DNA of 64,000 nucleotides from Lachnospiraceae bacterium (GCA_017511045.1 JAFWLM010000080.1:107706-171705), one strand, 5' to 3'. Numbered from the stretch's first letter, positions 50,900 to 61,370 are shown. Made by a program: numbers and translations. Notes: generated by a model not told the origin, from the letters alone.

Positions 50900-51574
50900 T
50901 TAGAGGTGTTCTCTTAAAAGCCGGTTGATATAATACTGTTTTGTATTGGAGTAATGCTGACTGATCGCATGTTCTGCGCCAGCGACATCTCCCTCGGCAA
51001 GACAATTATAAATGTTCCGGTGTTCCAGATAAGACCTTTCTGCCAGCTGGGTATCTTCCAGGGTATAGGACAGGAAACGTTCGATCTGATTGTGGATCTG
51101 GTCATGAAACTGTTTCAGTCTTGCACTGCCCGCAAGTGTCACTAAAAACTCATGAAACTTTACGTCCCACTGAATTGCTCCGGGGATGTTCTCCTCATCC
51201 AGGGAAGTGCGGATATTGAGAAGGATATTCTCCAGAGCCTTTAAACTGACTTCATTCATTTTACCAGCAGATCTCCGGATCGCATATATCTGAAAGAGTT
51301 CCATCATATCGTAGATCTCGAAAATATCTTCGATCGTTATTTCAGGAACGATCATACCCTTACCGGGAACAAATGCAACGAGACCATCCCTTATAAGCCT
51401 CTGCAATGCATTGCGGACCGGCGAACGGCTGACATGATAGATATCACAAAGCTTTCTCTCCACCATCGGGGCACCAGGTGGAAATTTTCCTTCCAGAATA
51501 TCCTGCTTTAAATAATTGTAAACCTGTTCCTGTTTACTTTCTGTATCCTGAGAAACATCTCTTTTCTCTGCCAT
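50900..51574 (-). CDS. GntR/FadR (FCD) family transcriptional regulator
   Basis: A 224-residue repressor-type protein: winged helix (about 12-80; QVYNYLKQDILEGKFPPGAPMVERKLCDIYHVSRSPVRNAL) and FCD ligand-binding domain (about 90-220; FEIYDMMELFQIYAIRRSA, FHEFLVTLAGS, HRNIYNCLAEGDVAGAEHAISQH). FCD regulators commonly sense organic acids in catabolic pathways, so the ring-degradation cluster 7 kb away is a possible target, though no direct link is seen. GGTAC repeats lie upstream (about 51602-51616). Confidence 0.93.
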   Translation of the reverse strand: MAEKRDVSQDTESKQEQVYNYLKQDILEGKFPPGAPMVERKLCDIYHVSRSPVRNALQRLIRDGLVAFVPGKGMIVPEITIEDIFEIYDMMELFQIYAIRRSAGKMNEVSLKALENILLNIRTSLDEENIPGAIQWDVKFHEFLVTLAGSARLKQFHDQIHNQIERFLSYTLEDTQLAERSYLEHRNIYNCLAEGDVAGAEHAISQHYSNTKQYYINRLLREHL

Positions 51575-51670
51575 AGCACCTCCATCAAATCAAAATCACA
51601 TTGGTACTTTGTGGTACATAATTGTATCAAATCAGTATAACGCATGCAACAAGCTGCGATATCATAAGAT

Positions 51671-51706
51671 AAAAAAAACACATCAAATAATTGATGTGTT
51701 TTTTGG
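51671..51706. terminator. Bidirectional terminator after the HTH-only LysR gene
   Basis: AACACATCAA (51677-51686) pairs with TTGATGTGTT (51691-51700), flanked by A8 on the left and T-rich sequence on the right. It ends the gene at 51729-51992. Confidence 0.9.
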
Positions 51707-51728
51707 TATTGCTTCTTCACAGCTTACA

Positions 51729-51992
51729 TTACTTTTTGTACTTTCTTGCACGATTTAATCCGCTATCGAGCTTTTTCCGGTTCTCTTTGCAGATTTCTGC
51801 CATCAGCTGGCCGGCCTTTGTAATGCTAACATGGCGTTTATTCCGTTCAAAAAGACGAATGCCCCATTCTTCTTCCAGCATACTGATCTGTCGGCTCACG
51901 GTTGGCTGTGTGATGTAAAACTCTTCAGCTGTTTTGGAAAAGCTGAGATTCTCCGTCATTGCCAAAAAGATACTGATCTGATTACTCGTCAT
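51729..51992 (-). CDS. LysR-type DNA-binding domain only
   Basis: An 87-residue protein holding only the N-terminal LysR winged helix (FLAMTENLSFSKTAEEFYITQPTVSRQISMLEEEWGIRLFER) plus a short basic linker helix. Full LysR regulators have about 300 residues with a ligand-binding domain; here the gene stops after the linker and runs directly into a terminator, and I see no remnant of the missing domain downstream. It is a standalone regulator or a stable truncation. Confidence 0.85.
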   Translation of the reverse strand: MTSNQISIFLAMTENLSFSKTAEEFYITQPTVSRQISMLEEEWGIRLFERNKRHVSITKAGQLMAEICKENRKKLDSGLNRARKYKK

Positions 51993-52173
51993 ATTAATTC
52001 CCCCGACGTTATTTTCTTATAAAATGGTAAAAGGAGAAATTCGGACCAATGCCCAAATTCCCCCTCTGGAGACATTCTATAACAAAGTACTTAATTATGC
52101 AAACACTTTTTTTGTATATTGTACAATTTATTGTGCATTATTATTTGTGCAAACCCGTCTTTTTTCTACGTTT

Positions 52174-53121
52174 TTACACAGTGTCAGATTTCACTTTCCT
52201 GAAATTCAACTGAGCCAGAATTACAGCCGCAAATATCAGAAAACAGCCAAACAGTTCCCGTGCAGAAAGCTTTTCCCCTAAAATGATCCATCCGGACAAA
52301 ACAGAAAACACTGCTTCAAGACTCATCAATACTGCAGCGACTGCAGGCTGAAGACCTTTCTGTCCAAAGATCTGAAGTGTATATGCAACTCCGCAGCTCA
52401 TGATACCCATGTATAAAAGACTGATCCACATTTTCCCGGAAGCCCAAAGCGTGGCCCAGGCTGAGCTTCCGCCTTCATAAGGCAGCATTTCAAAAAAGAC
52501 TGCAGGAATGATCGTGATGATTCCTGCAACCAGAAACTGCATTCCGGAAAGTCTGAGAGAATCCACCCTCTGCCCCCTCCGGTCGATCACAATGATCTGA
52601 AGGGAAAACCCAAGCGCACATAGAAGAAGCAGAATGTCCGGCAGAGAAAAAGAAAATGCGCCCTGCATGCAGAGAAAATAAAGTCCAACGACTGCAATTG
52701 CGACTGCCACCCAGACATTCCATCCACAGCTCTGCTTAAAGAACAGGCAGATCAGCGGCACCATCAGAATATATGTGGCTGTTAAAAACCCTGCTTTTCC
52801 TGCAGCGGAGCCAAGATTTAAGGCAACTTGCTGCAGATTTGTAGCAATACAAAGAAAAATCCCACATAACAGACCGGTAGTAAACTGAAGTTTCTTTTCT
52901 TCTTTTGTGACCGGACGTTTAGAGATTCCCCAATTATCTGAAAATCTTGTAATGACAAACAGCATCAGGGCACCTAACAGGAGTCTGGCCGCATTAAATG
53001 TATAGGCACCAAGTGCTTTTCCTCCAAGACTTTGGAACGCAAATGAAATGCCCCAGATCAGTGAGGCAAGTACAAGTATTCCCGAGCTCTTTAATTGTTG
53101 ATTGTTTTTTTCTGCTTTCAT
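52174..53121 (-). CDS. EamA-family (DMT) transporter
   Basis: A 315-residue membrane protein with ten predicted helices in two EamA repeats (LASLIWGISFAFQSLGGKALGAYTFNAARLLLG near the start; ISLLYMGIMSCGVAYTLQIFGQKGLQPAVAAVLMSLEAVFSVLSGWIILGE in the second half). These drug/metabolite transporters export amino acids or other small molecules; the substrate cannot be read. ATG 53121 overlaps the ribF stop by one base (TAATG). Confidence 0.92.
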   Translation of the reverse strand: MKAEKNNQQLKSSGILVLASLIWGISFAFQSLGGKALGAYTFNAARLLLGALMLFVITRFSDNWGISKRPVTKEEKKLQFTTGLLCGIFLCIATNLQQVALNLGSAAGKAGFLTATYILMVPLICLFFKQSCGWNVWVAVAIAVVGLYFLCMQGAFSFSLPDILLLLCALGFSLQIIVIDRRGQRVDSLRLSGMQFLVAGIITIIPAVFFEMLPYEGGSSAWATLWASGKMWISLLYMGIMSCGVAYTLQIFGQKGLQPAVAAVLMSLEAVFSVLSGWIILGEKLSARELFGCFLIFAAVILAQLNFRKVKSDTV

Positions 53122-54083
53122 TATTCTTGGAAGAGTTTTGTTTCATTGAAATAGGATCTTACCTGAACAACATTTCGCTGTATTTCTTCCATCAGCTCCT
53201 GTCCGGAAGCAAATTTTCTTTCCGGACGTATATATTTATAGAAATCGACACGTACGTTTTTTCCGTAAATATCCTCATCAAAATCAAAAATATTGGTTTC
53301 TACCGTTCTCTGCTCCCCGTCATCAAATGTCGGACGAATACCAACATTCGTGATAGAGGGAAGATAGCATCCATCAAAAGAAACTACAGTGGCATAGACA
53401 CCGTTCGGCGGCATGACCTTATCGTCTGGAACAGACAGATTGATCGTAGGAAAGCCAATCGTTCTTCCATAGTGTTTGCCATGAAGAACTTCTCCGGTCA
53501 CTGCAAACGGACAGCCAAGCATCGCGCGGACATCTTCCATGTTGCCTTTTTGGATCTCCTCTTTGATCAGCGTAGAACTGACTTCCTGCTCCTCTGCCTT
53601 ATCTTTAACATAAAAAGTCACCTTTTTAAGTGCAACGACCTCAAAGCCATAGCGGACCCCCATCTGTTTTAAGGTATCTACGCTTCCGGCTCTGTCTTTC
53701 CCGAAGCGGAAATCCTCTCCGACGACGATCGTTTTTACACCAAGCTTATCAACAAGGATATCCTTAACAAATGCCTCCGGAGACATTTGTCTTGTTCTCT
53801 CATTAAACGGGAACTCGATCACATAGTCCACCCCATCCGGATAATGCTGGAGCTTTCTTTCCCCCTGGGTCTGTATCGTCCGTAAGGACTGGATCTCATC
53901 TTTTCCGATCACCTTTGCCGGCGGCACAGAGAACGTAAAGATCACAACGCTGTCACCTTTTTCTTTTCTTTTTACAGCGGTTTCAAACAGGAGCTGATGA
54001 CCAATATGGTTGCCATCAAACTTCCCGAGTGTAACGATCGTGTGATTCAGTTGTATAGATTCAATATTCGTAATAAGTTTCAC
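53121..54083 (-). CDS. ribF: Bifunctional riboflavin kinase/FAD synthetase
   Basis: A 320-residue enzyme making FMN and FAD. N-terminal nucleotidyltransferase: GKFDGNHIGHQ (HxGH motif); C-terminal flavokinase: GRTIGFPTINL and TNVGIRPTFDDGEQRTVETNIFDFD. I use GTG 54083 (VKLITNIESIQ) as start, 4 nt after the truB stop; the frame extends to 54182 but that lies inside truB. The ribosome site (GGGATGAAG) is weak, in line with coupling to truB. Confidence 0.92.
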   Translation of the reverse strand: MKLITNIESIQLNHTIVTLGKFDGNHIGHQLLFETAVKRKEKGDSVVIFTFSVPPAKVIGKDEIQSLRTIQTQGERKLQHYPDGVDYVIEFPFNERTRQMSPEAFVKDILVDKLGVKTIVVGEDFRFGKDRAGSVDTLKQMGVRYGFEVVALKKVTFYVKDKAEEQEVSSTLIKEEIQKGNMEDVRAMLGCPFAVTGEVLHGKHYGRTIGFPTINLSVPDDKVMPPNGVYATVVSFDGCYLPSITNVGIRPTFDDGEQRTVETNIFDFDEDIYGKNVRVDFYKYIRPERKFASGQELMEEIQRNVVQVRSYFNETKLFQE

Positions 54084-54087
54084 TTCT

Positions 54088-55083
54088 TCATCCCTGATGC
54101 TGAGGTTCATCGATAAACATTTTCTCACATTTATACCAATGATCATTATTGTCGTAATAATACAGCGCATAAAAGCTGCCATGTTTATCGTATACCCTGT
54201 ATCGTCCTTCTTCAGACTCTTCCTTCATTTCGATTTCCTCTGCTGAAAGATAGTTCCCGAAAAGCAGTTTTCTGACCGCCTCATCTTTCACCGTCAGCGC
54301 CGGAAAATTCATCAGGAAGCGGTCAATTGGAATGATCATCTCCTCAAGATGGCCCTCTTCTTTTGCATTTTGGATCTCACTAAGCGTATGTGCGGAAGAA
54401 AGATCCATTCCGCTGGTCCTGGTGCGTTCGAGTTTTTCCATACAGGCCGGAATCCCAAGATATGCGCCCATATCTTCACATAACGTCCGGATATAAGTCC
54501 CTTTTGAGCAATTAACCGTGAATTCTGCTGTTAATGCTTCCTCATTGTTTTCCCATCCGGAGATATGGATGTCTTCAATATTGTAAATAACTGCCGGACG
54601 TGCTTTACGTTCAATCTCTCTCCCTTTTCGGGCTGCATCCACCAGTTTCACTCCTCCAACCTTTACCGCCGAATACATAGGCGGCAGCTGTTCAATCTTT
54701 CCGGTAAACTGCCGGAAGGTCTCCGTAAAGATCCCGGGGACCGAACTATTTGAAGATTCGATAGGAAGTGCCTGATCCTTTTCTTTCAGGATTCGATGGA
54801 GTTCGGAGTTTCCCATAGATTCCAGCGTCTTTCCGGAAATATCCTGCGTATCTGTCTTTCTTCCGAATAACATCGTTGCCCTGTATTGTTTGTCACTATC
54901 CATTAAAGAATCTACCAGCTTTGTAGCCTTTCCAATACAAACAGGAAGAACGCCTGTCGCATCCGGATCCAGCGTCCCTGTATGACCGATCTTCTTTTCT
55001 CCGGTTAGTTTTCTGATTTGATATACCACCTGAAAAGAAGTCATTCCGGCCTCTTTATAGACATTGATCACTCCGTTTTTCAT
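54088..55083 (-). CDS. truB: tRNA pseudouridine(55) synthase
   Basis: Makes pseudouridine 55 in the T-loop of tRNAs. The 331-residue protein from ATG 55083 (MKNGVINVYKEAGMTSF) has the catalytic GHTGTLDPDATGVLPV (Asp in LDPDA), KVGGVKLVDAARKGREIER, and CSKGTYIRTLCEDMG. The start overlaps the nrnA stop by 4 nt (ATGA). Part of the translation operon. Confidence 0.96.
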   Translation of the reverse strand: MKNGVINVYKEAGMTSFQVVYQIRKLTGEKKIGHTGTLDPDATGVLPVCIGKATKLVDSLMDSDKQYRATMLFGRKTDTQDISGKTLESMGNSELHRILKEKDQALPIESSNSSVPGIFTETFRQFTGKIEQLPPMYSAVKVGGVKLVDAARKGREIERKARPAVIYNIEDIHISGWENNEEALTAEFTVNCSKGTYIRTLCEDMGAYLGIPACMEKLERTRTSGMDLSSAHTLSEIQNAKEEGHLEEMIIPIDRFLMNFPALTVKDEAVRKLLFGNYLSAEEIEMKEESEEGRYRVYDKHGSFYALYYYDNNDHWYKCEKMFIDEPQHQG

Positions 55084-56027
55084 AGATTCTTTTCCATTGC
55101 TGATAAAACCTGAGCGATACATTCATCTAGGCTGCCCTTAATGGTTGCTCCTGCCGCGCGAATATGTCCGCCGCCGCCAAACTGCTGCGCGACCACATTC
55201 ACATCAAAAGGATCAATGGAGCGCAGGCTCAGTTTGATATCGCCTGCCACTGTTTCCGTAAAAAACGCAGCTGCTAACACGCCTTTTGTTAAGCGCAGCT
55301 GAGCAACGATACCCTCGAGTTCTTTCGAAGAAACGCCAAATTCCTCCATTTCCTTCTGCGTAAGCGCAGAATAGATCACTTTACCACCACAAGCCAGCTG
55401 ACTATTTAAGATCGCATAACCAAAGATTTTGTTTTCCTCATAGGTCTTTGCATAAAAGCTTTCATCGATGATCAGGTCAGTTGGAATATCATGCTTCATC
55501 AGTTCCGCAGCGATCTGCATTGTTACCGGAGACGTTGAGCGATACTTAAAGACGCCTGTATCGTAAATAATACCGGTATAAAGCGCAATGGCGGTATCTC
55601 TTCCGATCAGTTCCGGCTCCATGAATTTAAAGATTTCCTCACTTGCAGAAGATGACTGTCCATCGACATAGTTTTCATCCGCAAACATTGTATTGGAAAC
55701 ATGATGGTCAATGTTGACCGTATGCTTTGCATCTTTAAAATACTTTTCCGCTTTCCCGATCCGGTCCCTTCCGGCACAATCCAGACAGATCATCAGATCA
55801 TAGGCTTCGTGATCCGGATATTCAGAATCGATCTCGTTAAATCCGTCTATAAAAGCCAGTTTTTCACTTGGTTCTTCCAGATAGACCTGAACACTGACCT
55901 CCGGGAAATTTTTCCTCACATAAAGGAATAATCCCAAACAGGAACCAACACAGTCACCGTCTGGTCGAACATGGCCTGTAATACAGAGCGTATTTACATT
56001 TTCTAAATAGTCTTTGATTTCAGGCAT
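55080..56027 (-). CDS. nrnA: DHH/DHHA1 phosphoesterase NrnA-type (oligoribonuclease/pAp phosphatase)
   Basis: A 315-residue phosphoesterase. N-terminal DHH domain with HVRPDGDCVGS, CLDCAGRDR and NIDHHVSNTMFAD; C-terminal DHHA1 with FGGGGHIRAAG. In Firmicutes it degrades short RNAs (nanoRNA) and dephosphorylates pAp. It overlaps rbfA by 8 nt and truB by 4 nt in the operon. Confidence 0.94.
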   Translation of the reverse strand: MPEIKDYLENVNTLCITGHVRPDGDCVGSCLGLFLYVRKNFPEVSVQVYLEEPSEKLAFIDGFNEIDSEYPDHEAYDLMICLDCAGRDRIGKAEKYFKDAKHTVNIDHHVSNTMFADENYVDGQSSSASEEIFKFMEPELIGRDTAIALYTGIIYDTGVFKYRSTSPVTMQIAAELMKHDIPTDLIIDESFYAKTYEENKIFGYAILNSQLACGGKVIYSALTQKEMEEFGVSSKELEGIVAQLRLTKGVLAAAFFTETVAGDIKLSLRSIDPFDVNVVAQQFGGGGHIRAAGATIKGSLDECIAQVLSAMEKNL

Positions 56028-56376
56028 TATGACCGGTCACCTCATCAATTTTTTTCATCATGTTCATTGCATCTTCAATAGAAGTATCCATGATGAATGT
56101 CAGTTCCGGAGTATTGCGCATATTGAGGCGATGTGCAAGCTCCCGGCGGATAAACCCTTCCGCACTCTTAAGTCCCTGTGCAGTCGCTGTACGGTCCTCT
56201 TCGTTCCCAAGAACCGATACATAAACTTTGCAGGTTTTCAGATCTGTTGCCACATCCACTGCGACAATACTCGTCATCGGATGGATGCGGGGATCTTTCG
56301 TTTCCCGAATGATCTGCGAGAGTTCCTTCATGACCTCGGAATTGATCCGGATATTTTTAACAGAATTCTTTCTCAT
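56020..56376 (-). CDS. rbfA: Ribosome-binding factor A
   Basis: A 118-residue 30S maturation factor with the KH-like fold: INSEVMKELSQIIRETKDPRI, TDLKTCKVYVSVLGNE and the C-terminal RNTPELTFIMDTSIEDAMNMMKKIDEV. Its ATG at 56376 overlaps the last base of infB, and the stop lies within the nrnA start. Confidence 0.96.
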   Translation of the reverse strand: MRKNSVKNIRINSEVMKELSQIIRETKDPRIHPMTSIVAVDVATDLKTCKVYVSVLGNEEDRTATAQGLKSAEGFIRRELAHRLNMRNTPELTFIMDTSIEDAMNMMKKIDEVTGHNA

Positions 56377-59285
56377 TAGTTTCTCGGCACTTCCTTCATG
56401 ATATAAGCTTCCATCTGGTCGCCTTCTTTAATATCCTGGAATCCTTCCAGAACGATACCGCATTCATATCCGCTGCGAACTTCCTTCACGTCATCCTGGA
56501 ATCTCTTAAGAGATGCTAGATTACCTTCGAAGATCTGCTCTCCGTCACGGCTCAGGCGGATCTTCGCGCCTCTCTGTACAGTACCGTCAAGGACATAGGA
56601 TCCAGCGATCACGCCGATGCCGGATGCCTTGAAGGTCTGACGGACTTCCACGTGTCCTGTAACAACTTCTTCATAGATCGGCTCAAGCATACCCTTCATA
56701 GCATTTTCCACATCATCAATTGCATTGTAGATGACATTATAGGTACGCATATCCACTTTTTCGTGTTCGATCGTATCTCTTGCCACAGCATCTGCCTGTA
56801 CGTTGAAGGCAATGATGATCGCATTGGATGCACTCGCAAGGATCGCATCGGATTCGTTGACATTACCAACGCCAGAGTGGATAACTTTAACAACAACCTC
56901 ATCGTTGGACAGCTCCTCCAGAGAATCCTTAAGAGCTTCCACACTACCCTGAACATCTGCCTTGATGATCAGTTCGAGCTCTTTCAGTTCGCCTGCCTTC
57001 ATCTGATCAAACAGATCATCCAGGTTGGTCTTCTTTCTGGTTCCTGCAAGCAGTTTCTTCTTGTTCTCTTCAACAAAGACTGCTGCAAATGCTTTTGCTT
57101 CTTTATCGTTATCAAATGCAACAAAGACTTCGCCGGCATTCGGCACACCGTTCAGACCGGTGATCTCAACCGGTGTGGACGGAGATGCTGCTTTTACTTT
57201 CTCACCGCGGTCATTTGTCATCGCACGGACTTTACCGTAGCTCTCGCCCATTGCAATATGATCTCCGACCTTCAGAGTACCTTTCTGAACAAGCAATGTT
57301 GCAACGGTACCTCTGCCCTTATCCAGTTTGGCTTCGATCACGAGACCTCTTGCCTTGCGGTCAGGATCGGCCTTCAGTTCAAGGATCTCCGTATCCAGGA
57401 TCACCATCTCTAAAAGATCCTGAATGCCTTCTCCTGTTTTTGCAGATACCGGAACAAAGATCGTATTTCCGCCCCAGTCTTCCGGTACAAGACCCTGCTC
57501 GGAAAGTTCCTGTTTTACTTTATCAATGTTTGCACCAGGCTTATCGATCTTGTTGACTGCAACGATCACATGAATGTCTGCTGCCTTCGCATGGTTGATT
57601 GCTTCGATTGTCTGCGGCATAACACCGTCATCTGCTGCAACGACCAGGATCGCAACGTCTGTTGCCATCGCACCACGAAGTCTCATGGAAGTGAATGCTT
57701 CATGTCCCGGTGTATCAAGGAATGTCAGCTTGTCTCCGCTTGGAAGCTGAACCATATATGCACCAATGTGCTGGGTGATTCCGCCGGCTTCTTTTGCAAT
57801 AACGTTTGTTTTACGGATCGCATCAAGAAGAGATGTTTTACCATGGTCAACGTGCCCCATAACACAAACGACCGGTGGACGTTTGACCATTTTGCTTTCG
57901 TCTTCTTCCTCTTCTTTGAGGAGCTCTTCGATGTAGTCGATCTCAACTTCCTTCTCAACCAGGATATCCATGTCAAGCGCGATCGCCTCTGCGGTCTCAA
58001 AGTCTAAAATATCATTTACTGTAAGGACCTGACCCTGAAGGAACAGTTTTTTGATCAGAGCAGCCGGCTGCATCTTCAGTTTTGCAGCAAAGTCTTTGAC
58101 AGAGATGTTCTCCGGCAGGGTGATCACCTTGATCTCCTCCTCCGGCTCTTCTTTTACTGTCTTTTGCTGACGCTGTGCAAAGCGCTCATTCTCTAATCTG
58201 TCGAACTTATCGCCTTTTTGTTTATCGTATTTGCCTTTCTGTTTTCCGCCTTTTCCTTTTCCTTTGGAATCAGCAGCCGGCGCAGCTTTTCCTGCACCAG
58301 GAGCCTGACCCGGTCGTCCTTGCTGTCCCTGCTGCGGACGGCCCTGCTGTCTCTGATCTTTTCCATCTTTATTCGGACGTCTTCCGTCCTGACTTCTGCC
58401 TTTATTATCCTTGGAGCCACGGCTGATCTGAATATCAGAAACAGAAACCGTTCCCTTTACGATCTTCTCACGTAAAGATTTAACAGCTTCGCTTTCTTTT
58501 TTCTGCGGAGCTTCTTCTTTCTTTGGTTCAGCAGGCTTTTCAGCCGATTTTGCAGGCTCAGCTTTAACAGGTTTCGTTTCAGCTTCCTCTTTTGCCTTCG
58601 CCTTAGCTTCCTCAGCTGCTTTTTCTTCCTGTGCCTTAAGCTCTGCAGCCTTCTTTGCCTCTTCTTCCTTTGCCTTCATTTCAGCAAGTTCATCATCAGG
58701 GATCCTGTCTCTTGCAGGACGAAGCTGGCTTGGAAGGATCTTCTTTGCCGGTTTTTCTTCATCATCAGGAGTTCTGTCTTTTGCAGGACGTACTTCACTC
58801 GGAAGAGGTCTCTTCGGCTTATCCTGAGCCTTTTTCTCATCCCTCTGTGCTTTCGCCATCGCACGGCCTTTTTCCGTGTTTGAGTTCTGCGGGTTAAACA
58901 CGGCAATGATCTTCTTTTTCTTCTTCGGAGCTTCTTCTTTTCCTTCCGCTTTCTCTAAAGCAGCTTTTTTCGCTTCAAGCTTGGCGATCTGCTTTCCGCC
59001 GTCTTCATTCTTTTCTCCGTCAGCGGTACGGGTAGGGACAGTTTTCGGCAGCTCTTTGGCAATGAAATCCGGAACAGCAACAGCTTTGATTCCGCTGCTC
59101 TTTGGCGGTTCTGCCGCCGGAGCTTTTGCCGCGTCTCCTTTTCCGAATTTTGCCCGGACTTTATCGATCATATCTTCCGGACAAGCACTCATGTGACTTT
59201 TCACATTTGCTCCCGCATTTTTCAGAAACTCAACGATCACCTTGTTATCAACGCCGATTTCTTTTGCTAATTCGTGAATTCTCAA
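56376..59285 (-). CDS. infB: Translation initiation factor IF-2
   Basis: A 969-residue GTPase that places initiator tRNA on the ribosome. N-terminal IF2-N unit (1-50), a long Lys/Glu/Ala/Pro-rich linker (about 60-380), a second IF2-N (about 400-450), the G domain with [18 protein letters not shown] and NKIDKP, then domains II-IV. The start codon is TTG 59285; AGGAGG lies about 9 nt upstream, and the codon shares bases with the ylxQ stop (TTGA), so initiation is probably coupled. Confidence 0.96.
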   Translation of the reverse strand: MRIHELAKEIGVDNKVIVEFLKNAGANVKSHMSACPEDMIDKVRAKFGKGDAAKAPAAEPPKSSGIKAVAVPDFIAKELPKTVPTRTADGEKNEDGGKQIAKLEAKKAALEKAEGKEEAPKKKKKIIAVFNPQNSNTEKGRAMAKAQRDEKKAQDKPKRPLPSEVRPAKDRTPDDEEKPAKKILPSQLRPARDRIPDDELAEMKAKEEEAKKAAELKAQEEKAAEEAKAKAKEEAETKPVKAEPAKSAEKPAEPKKEEAPQKKESEAVKSLREKIVKGTVSVSDIQISRGSKDNKGRSQDGRRPNKDGKDQRQQGRPQQGQQGRPGQAPGAGKAAPAADSKGKGKGGKQKGKYDKQKGDKFDRLENERFAQRQQKTVKEEPEEEIKVITLPENISVKDFAAKLKMQPAALIKKLFLQGQVLTVNDILDFETAEAIALDMDILVEKEVEIDYIEELLKEEEEDESKMVKRPPVVCVMGHVDHGKTSLLDAIRKTNVIAKEAGGITQHIGAYMVQLPSGDKLTFLDTPGHEAFTSMRLRGAMATDVAILVVAADDGVMPQTIEAINHAKAADIHVIVAVNKIDKPGANIDKVKQELSEQGLVPEDWGGNTIFVPVSAKTGEGIQDLLEMVILDTEILELKADPDRKARGLVIEAKLDKGRGTVATLLVQKGTLKVGDHIAMGESYGKVRAMTNDRGEKVKAASPSTPVEITGLNGVPNAGEVFVAFDNDKEAKAFAAVFVEENKKKLLAGTRKKTNLDDLFDQMKAGELKELELIIKADVQGSVEALKDSLEELSNDEVVVKVIHSGVGNVNESDAILASASNAIIIAFNVQADAVARDTIEHEKVDMRTYNVIYNAIDDVENAMKGMLEPIYEEVVTGHVEVRQTFKASGIGVIAGSYVLDGTVQRGAKIRLSRDGEQIFEGNLASLKRFQDDVKEVRSGYECGIVLEGFQDIKEGDQMEAYIMKEVPRN

Positions 59286-59611
59286 ACTTCTTTTCCTCCT
59301 AATGATTGCTCCTGCTCATGCTTTTTTATGATGCTTTTGGCAAATCCCTGATCGGTAAGAGCTACGTTGGCACGAAAACCTTTTCCGATACAATTGCCAA
59401 GTTCTTCTTTCGTTCCAAAAAACAGGATTGGAATCTTCCGGTAACTGCACATGTCGCCGAAATGTTTTTTTGTATTTTCAGAAGCGTCCTCTGCAAGGAT
59501 CACCAGATATGCGCTTCTTTCTTTCACTGCTTTTTCCACTGAAAACTCACCGCTTACGATTTTTCCGGCTTTTGCGGCAAGCCCCAGCATTCCGAAAAGC
59601 TTACTCTTCAT
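59282..59611 (-). CDS. ylxQ: L7Ae-family RNA-binding protein YlxQ
   Basis: A 109-residue L7Ae/L30e-fold protein ([45 protein letters not shown]). In Firmicutes it binds kink-turn RNA. It starts inside the end of nusA (10-nt overlap) and ends overlapping infB. ylxR, normally between nusA and ylxQ, is missing. Confidence 0.92.
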   Translation of the reverse strand: MKSKLFGMLGLAAKAGKIVSGEFSVEKAVKERSAYLVILAEDASENTKKHFGDMCSYRKIPILFFGTKEELGNCIGKGFRANVALTDQGFAKSIIKKHEQEQSLGGKEV

Positions 59612-60788
59612 CAGAGATCACATCTTCTTCTGCTTCAGACGGAACACCGTCCTCTGCAAACTCTTCCGCTGCGAAATCTTCTGTATCTTCTGCTTCTTCG
59701 CCTTCAAAGTCGCCCTCATAGATCTCATCTAAGATATCAGCTGCCTGAGTCTCATTTAAGATATCGATCTTAAAGCCTGTCAGTCTTGCTGCCAGTCTCG
59801 CGTTCTGACCTTCTTTTCCGATGGCAAGGGAAAGCTGGTAATCCGGAACGATGACAGTTGCTGTCTTCTCCTCTGCATCTGCAAGAACAGAGATGACCTT
59901 TGCCGGGCTAAGTGCGTTTTCAATAAGGATCGCCGGGTTGTCAGACCAGTTAATAATATCGATCTTTTCACCTTTAAGTTCAGAAACGACAGCATTGACA
60001 CGCATTCCGTTCATTCCAACGCATGCGCCTACCGGATCCACATCCGGGTCATTGGACCAGACGGCCATCTTCGTTCTGCTGCCTGCTTCACGGGCAATTG
60101 CCATGATCTCAACTGTTCCGTCCTTCACTTCGGCAACTTCCGATTCAAACAGTTTTCTTACGAGTTCAGGATGGGTTCTGGAAACCAGAATGCGAAGAGA
60201 CTTTTTCGTATTGCGGACTTCAAGAACATAAACTTTGATTCTTTCGCCTGCACGGAGTCTTTCGCCTTTTACCTGCTCGTTCTCATTTAAAATACCATCG
60301 GCTTTGCCTAAATTAATCGTAATGCTCTGATCATTAAAGCGCTGTACGATACCGGTAACAATGCCTTTTTCTTTTGCAAGAAACTCTTCATAAACATTGT
60401 CCTTTTCTCTTTCACGCAGATTCTGCATCAGGACGTTCTTTGCATTCTGAGTCGCGATACGGCTGAACTCTTTTGATTCTGCAGCTAAACGCACAACTTC
60501 ACCGACCTGGCACTGTGGGTAGATGCTCCTTGCATCTTCAAGTGAGATCTCAAGCAGAGAGTTTTCCACCTCATCTACTACTGTTTTTTCAGCATAAACG
60601 AAGAATTCTCCTGTTTCTTCATTTACTTTAGCAAAAACGTTCTCTGCAGCCAGAATGCTGTCCTTTTTCTTATACTGGTTTTTGTAAGCAGTCACCAGCG
60701 CATTTTCAATTGCTCCGATAATGGATTCTCTGCTGATGTCTTTTTCCTTTTCCAGAATCTCGAGGGCTTCAATTAATTCGCTTGCCAT
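59601..60788 (-). CDS. nusA: Transcription termination/antitermination factor NusA
   Basis: A 395-residue factor with N-terminal RNA-polymerase-binding domain (SELIEALEILEKEKDISRESIIGAIENALVTAYKNQYKK), S1 domain (about 135-200; GIVTGIVQRFNDQSITINLGKADGIL) and two KH domains (about 205-345; GACVGMNGMRVNAVVSELKGEKIDIINW, LAIGKEGQNARLAARLTGFKIDI). The tail after about 350 is acidic (EGDFEGEEAEDTEDFAAEEF). It overlaps ylxQ by 10 nt and follows rimP after 54 nt. Confidence 0.96.
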   Translation of the reverse strand: MASELIEALEILEKEKDISRESIIGAIENALVTAYKNQYKKKDSILAAENVFAKVNEETGEFFVYAEKTVVDEVENSLLEISLEDARSIYPQCQVGEVVRLAAESKEFSRIATQNAKNVLMQNLREREKDNVYEEFLAKEKGIVTGIVQRFNDQSITINLGKADGILNENEQVKGERLRAGERIKVYVLEVRNTKKSLRILVSRTHPELVRKLFESEVAEVKDGTVEIMAIAREAGSRTKMAVWSNDPDVDPVGACVGMNGMRVNAVVSELKGEKIDIINWSDNPAILIENALSPAKVISVLADAEEKTATVIVPDYQLSLAIGKEGQNARLAARLTGFKIDILNETQAADILDEIYEGDFEGEEAEDTEDFAAEEFAEDGVPSEAEEDVISDEE

Positions 60789-60842
60789 GTTTTTTCTCCT
60801 TAATTACTATTTTCAAGCATCCGCTGATTTTACGGACTTCCT

Positions 60843-61343
60843 TTAAAAAACTACATATTGTTTGATCACTGAGATATTGGATCTTAACAGCTCGGTCAGT
60901 TCTTCCTTCTCTTCTCCGATATCCAGAACGATCTTTTCCTCATCATAGGAGATCAGATCCCCGATAAAGAGCTTCACCTTATCTTTTCCGATCTCGACCG
61001 GCTTATACAGATGTACTTCTACCGGTTTTCCGATATTTCTTTTATAGTCGCGCTCTTTCTTTAAGGCACGGGTCAGGCCCGGAGAGCTGACTTCAAGAAT
61101 GTAGGCATCCGGGATCAGGTCCTTTTCATCTAACACCGGCTCAATTGCCCTGCTGATCAGTTCACAGTCATCGATTGAGATGCCGCCTTCTTTATCAACA
61201 TAGATCCTCAGGTACCAGCTGCTTCCTTCTTTGACGTATTCCACGTCCACAACTTCATAGGTGTTCTCACTGATCTGTTCCAGGACCGGTAAAAGCAGTG
61301 CCTCTGTTTTCTCTTCTATTCCTGCGTTTTTTCCTGTTCCCAT
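60843..61343 (-). CDS. rimP: Ribosome maturation factor RimP
   Basis: A 166-residue protein needed for 30S maturation. Family motifs: YEVVDVEYVKEGSSWYLRIYVDKEGGISIDDCELISRAIEPVLD and LEVSSPGLTRALKKERDY. It leads the rimP-nusA-ylxQ-infB operon. ATG 61343 has AAAGG 6 nt upstream. Confidence 0.95.
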   Translation of the reverse strand: MGTGKNAGIEEKTEALLLPVLEQISENTYEVVDVEYVKEGSSWYLRIYVDKEGGISIDDCELISRAIEPVLDEKDLIPDAYILEVSSPGLTRALKKERDYKRNIGKPVEVHLYKPVEIGKDKVKLFIGDLISYDEEKIVLDIGEEKEELTELLRSNISVIKQYVVF

Positions 61344-61370
61344 GGGCTGCCTTTCCCCTAATCGTAATTC

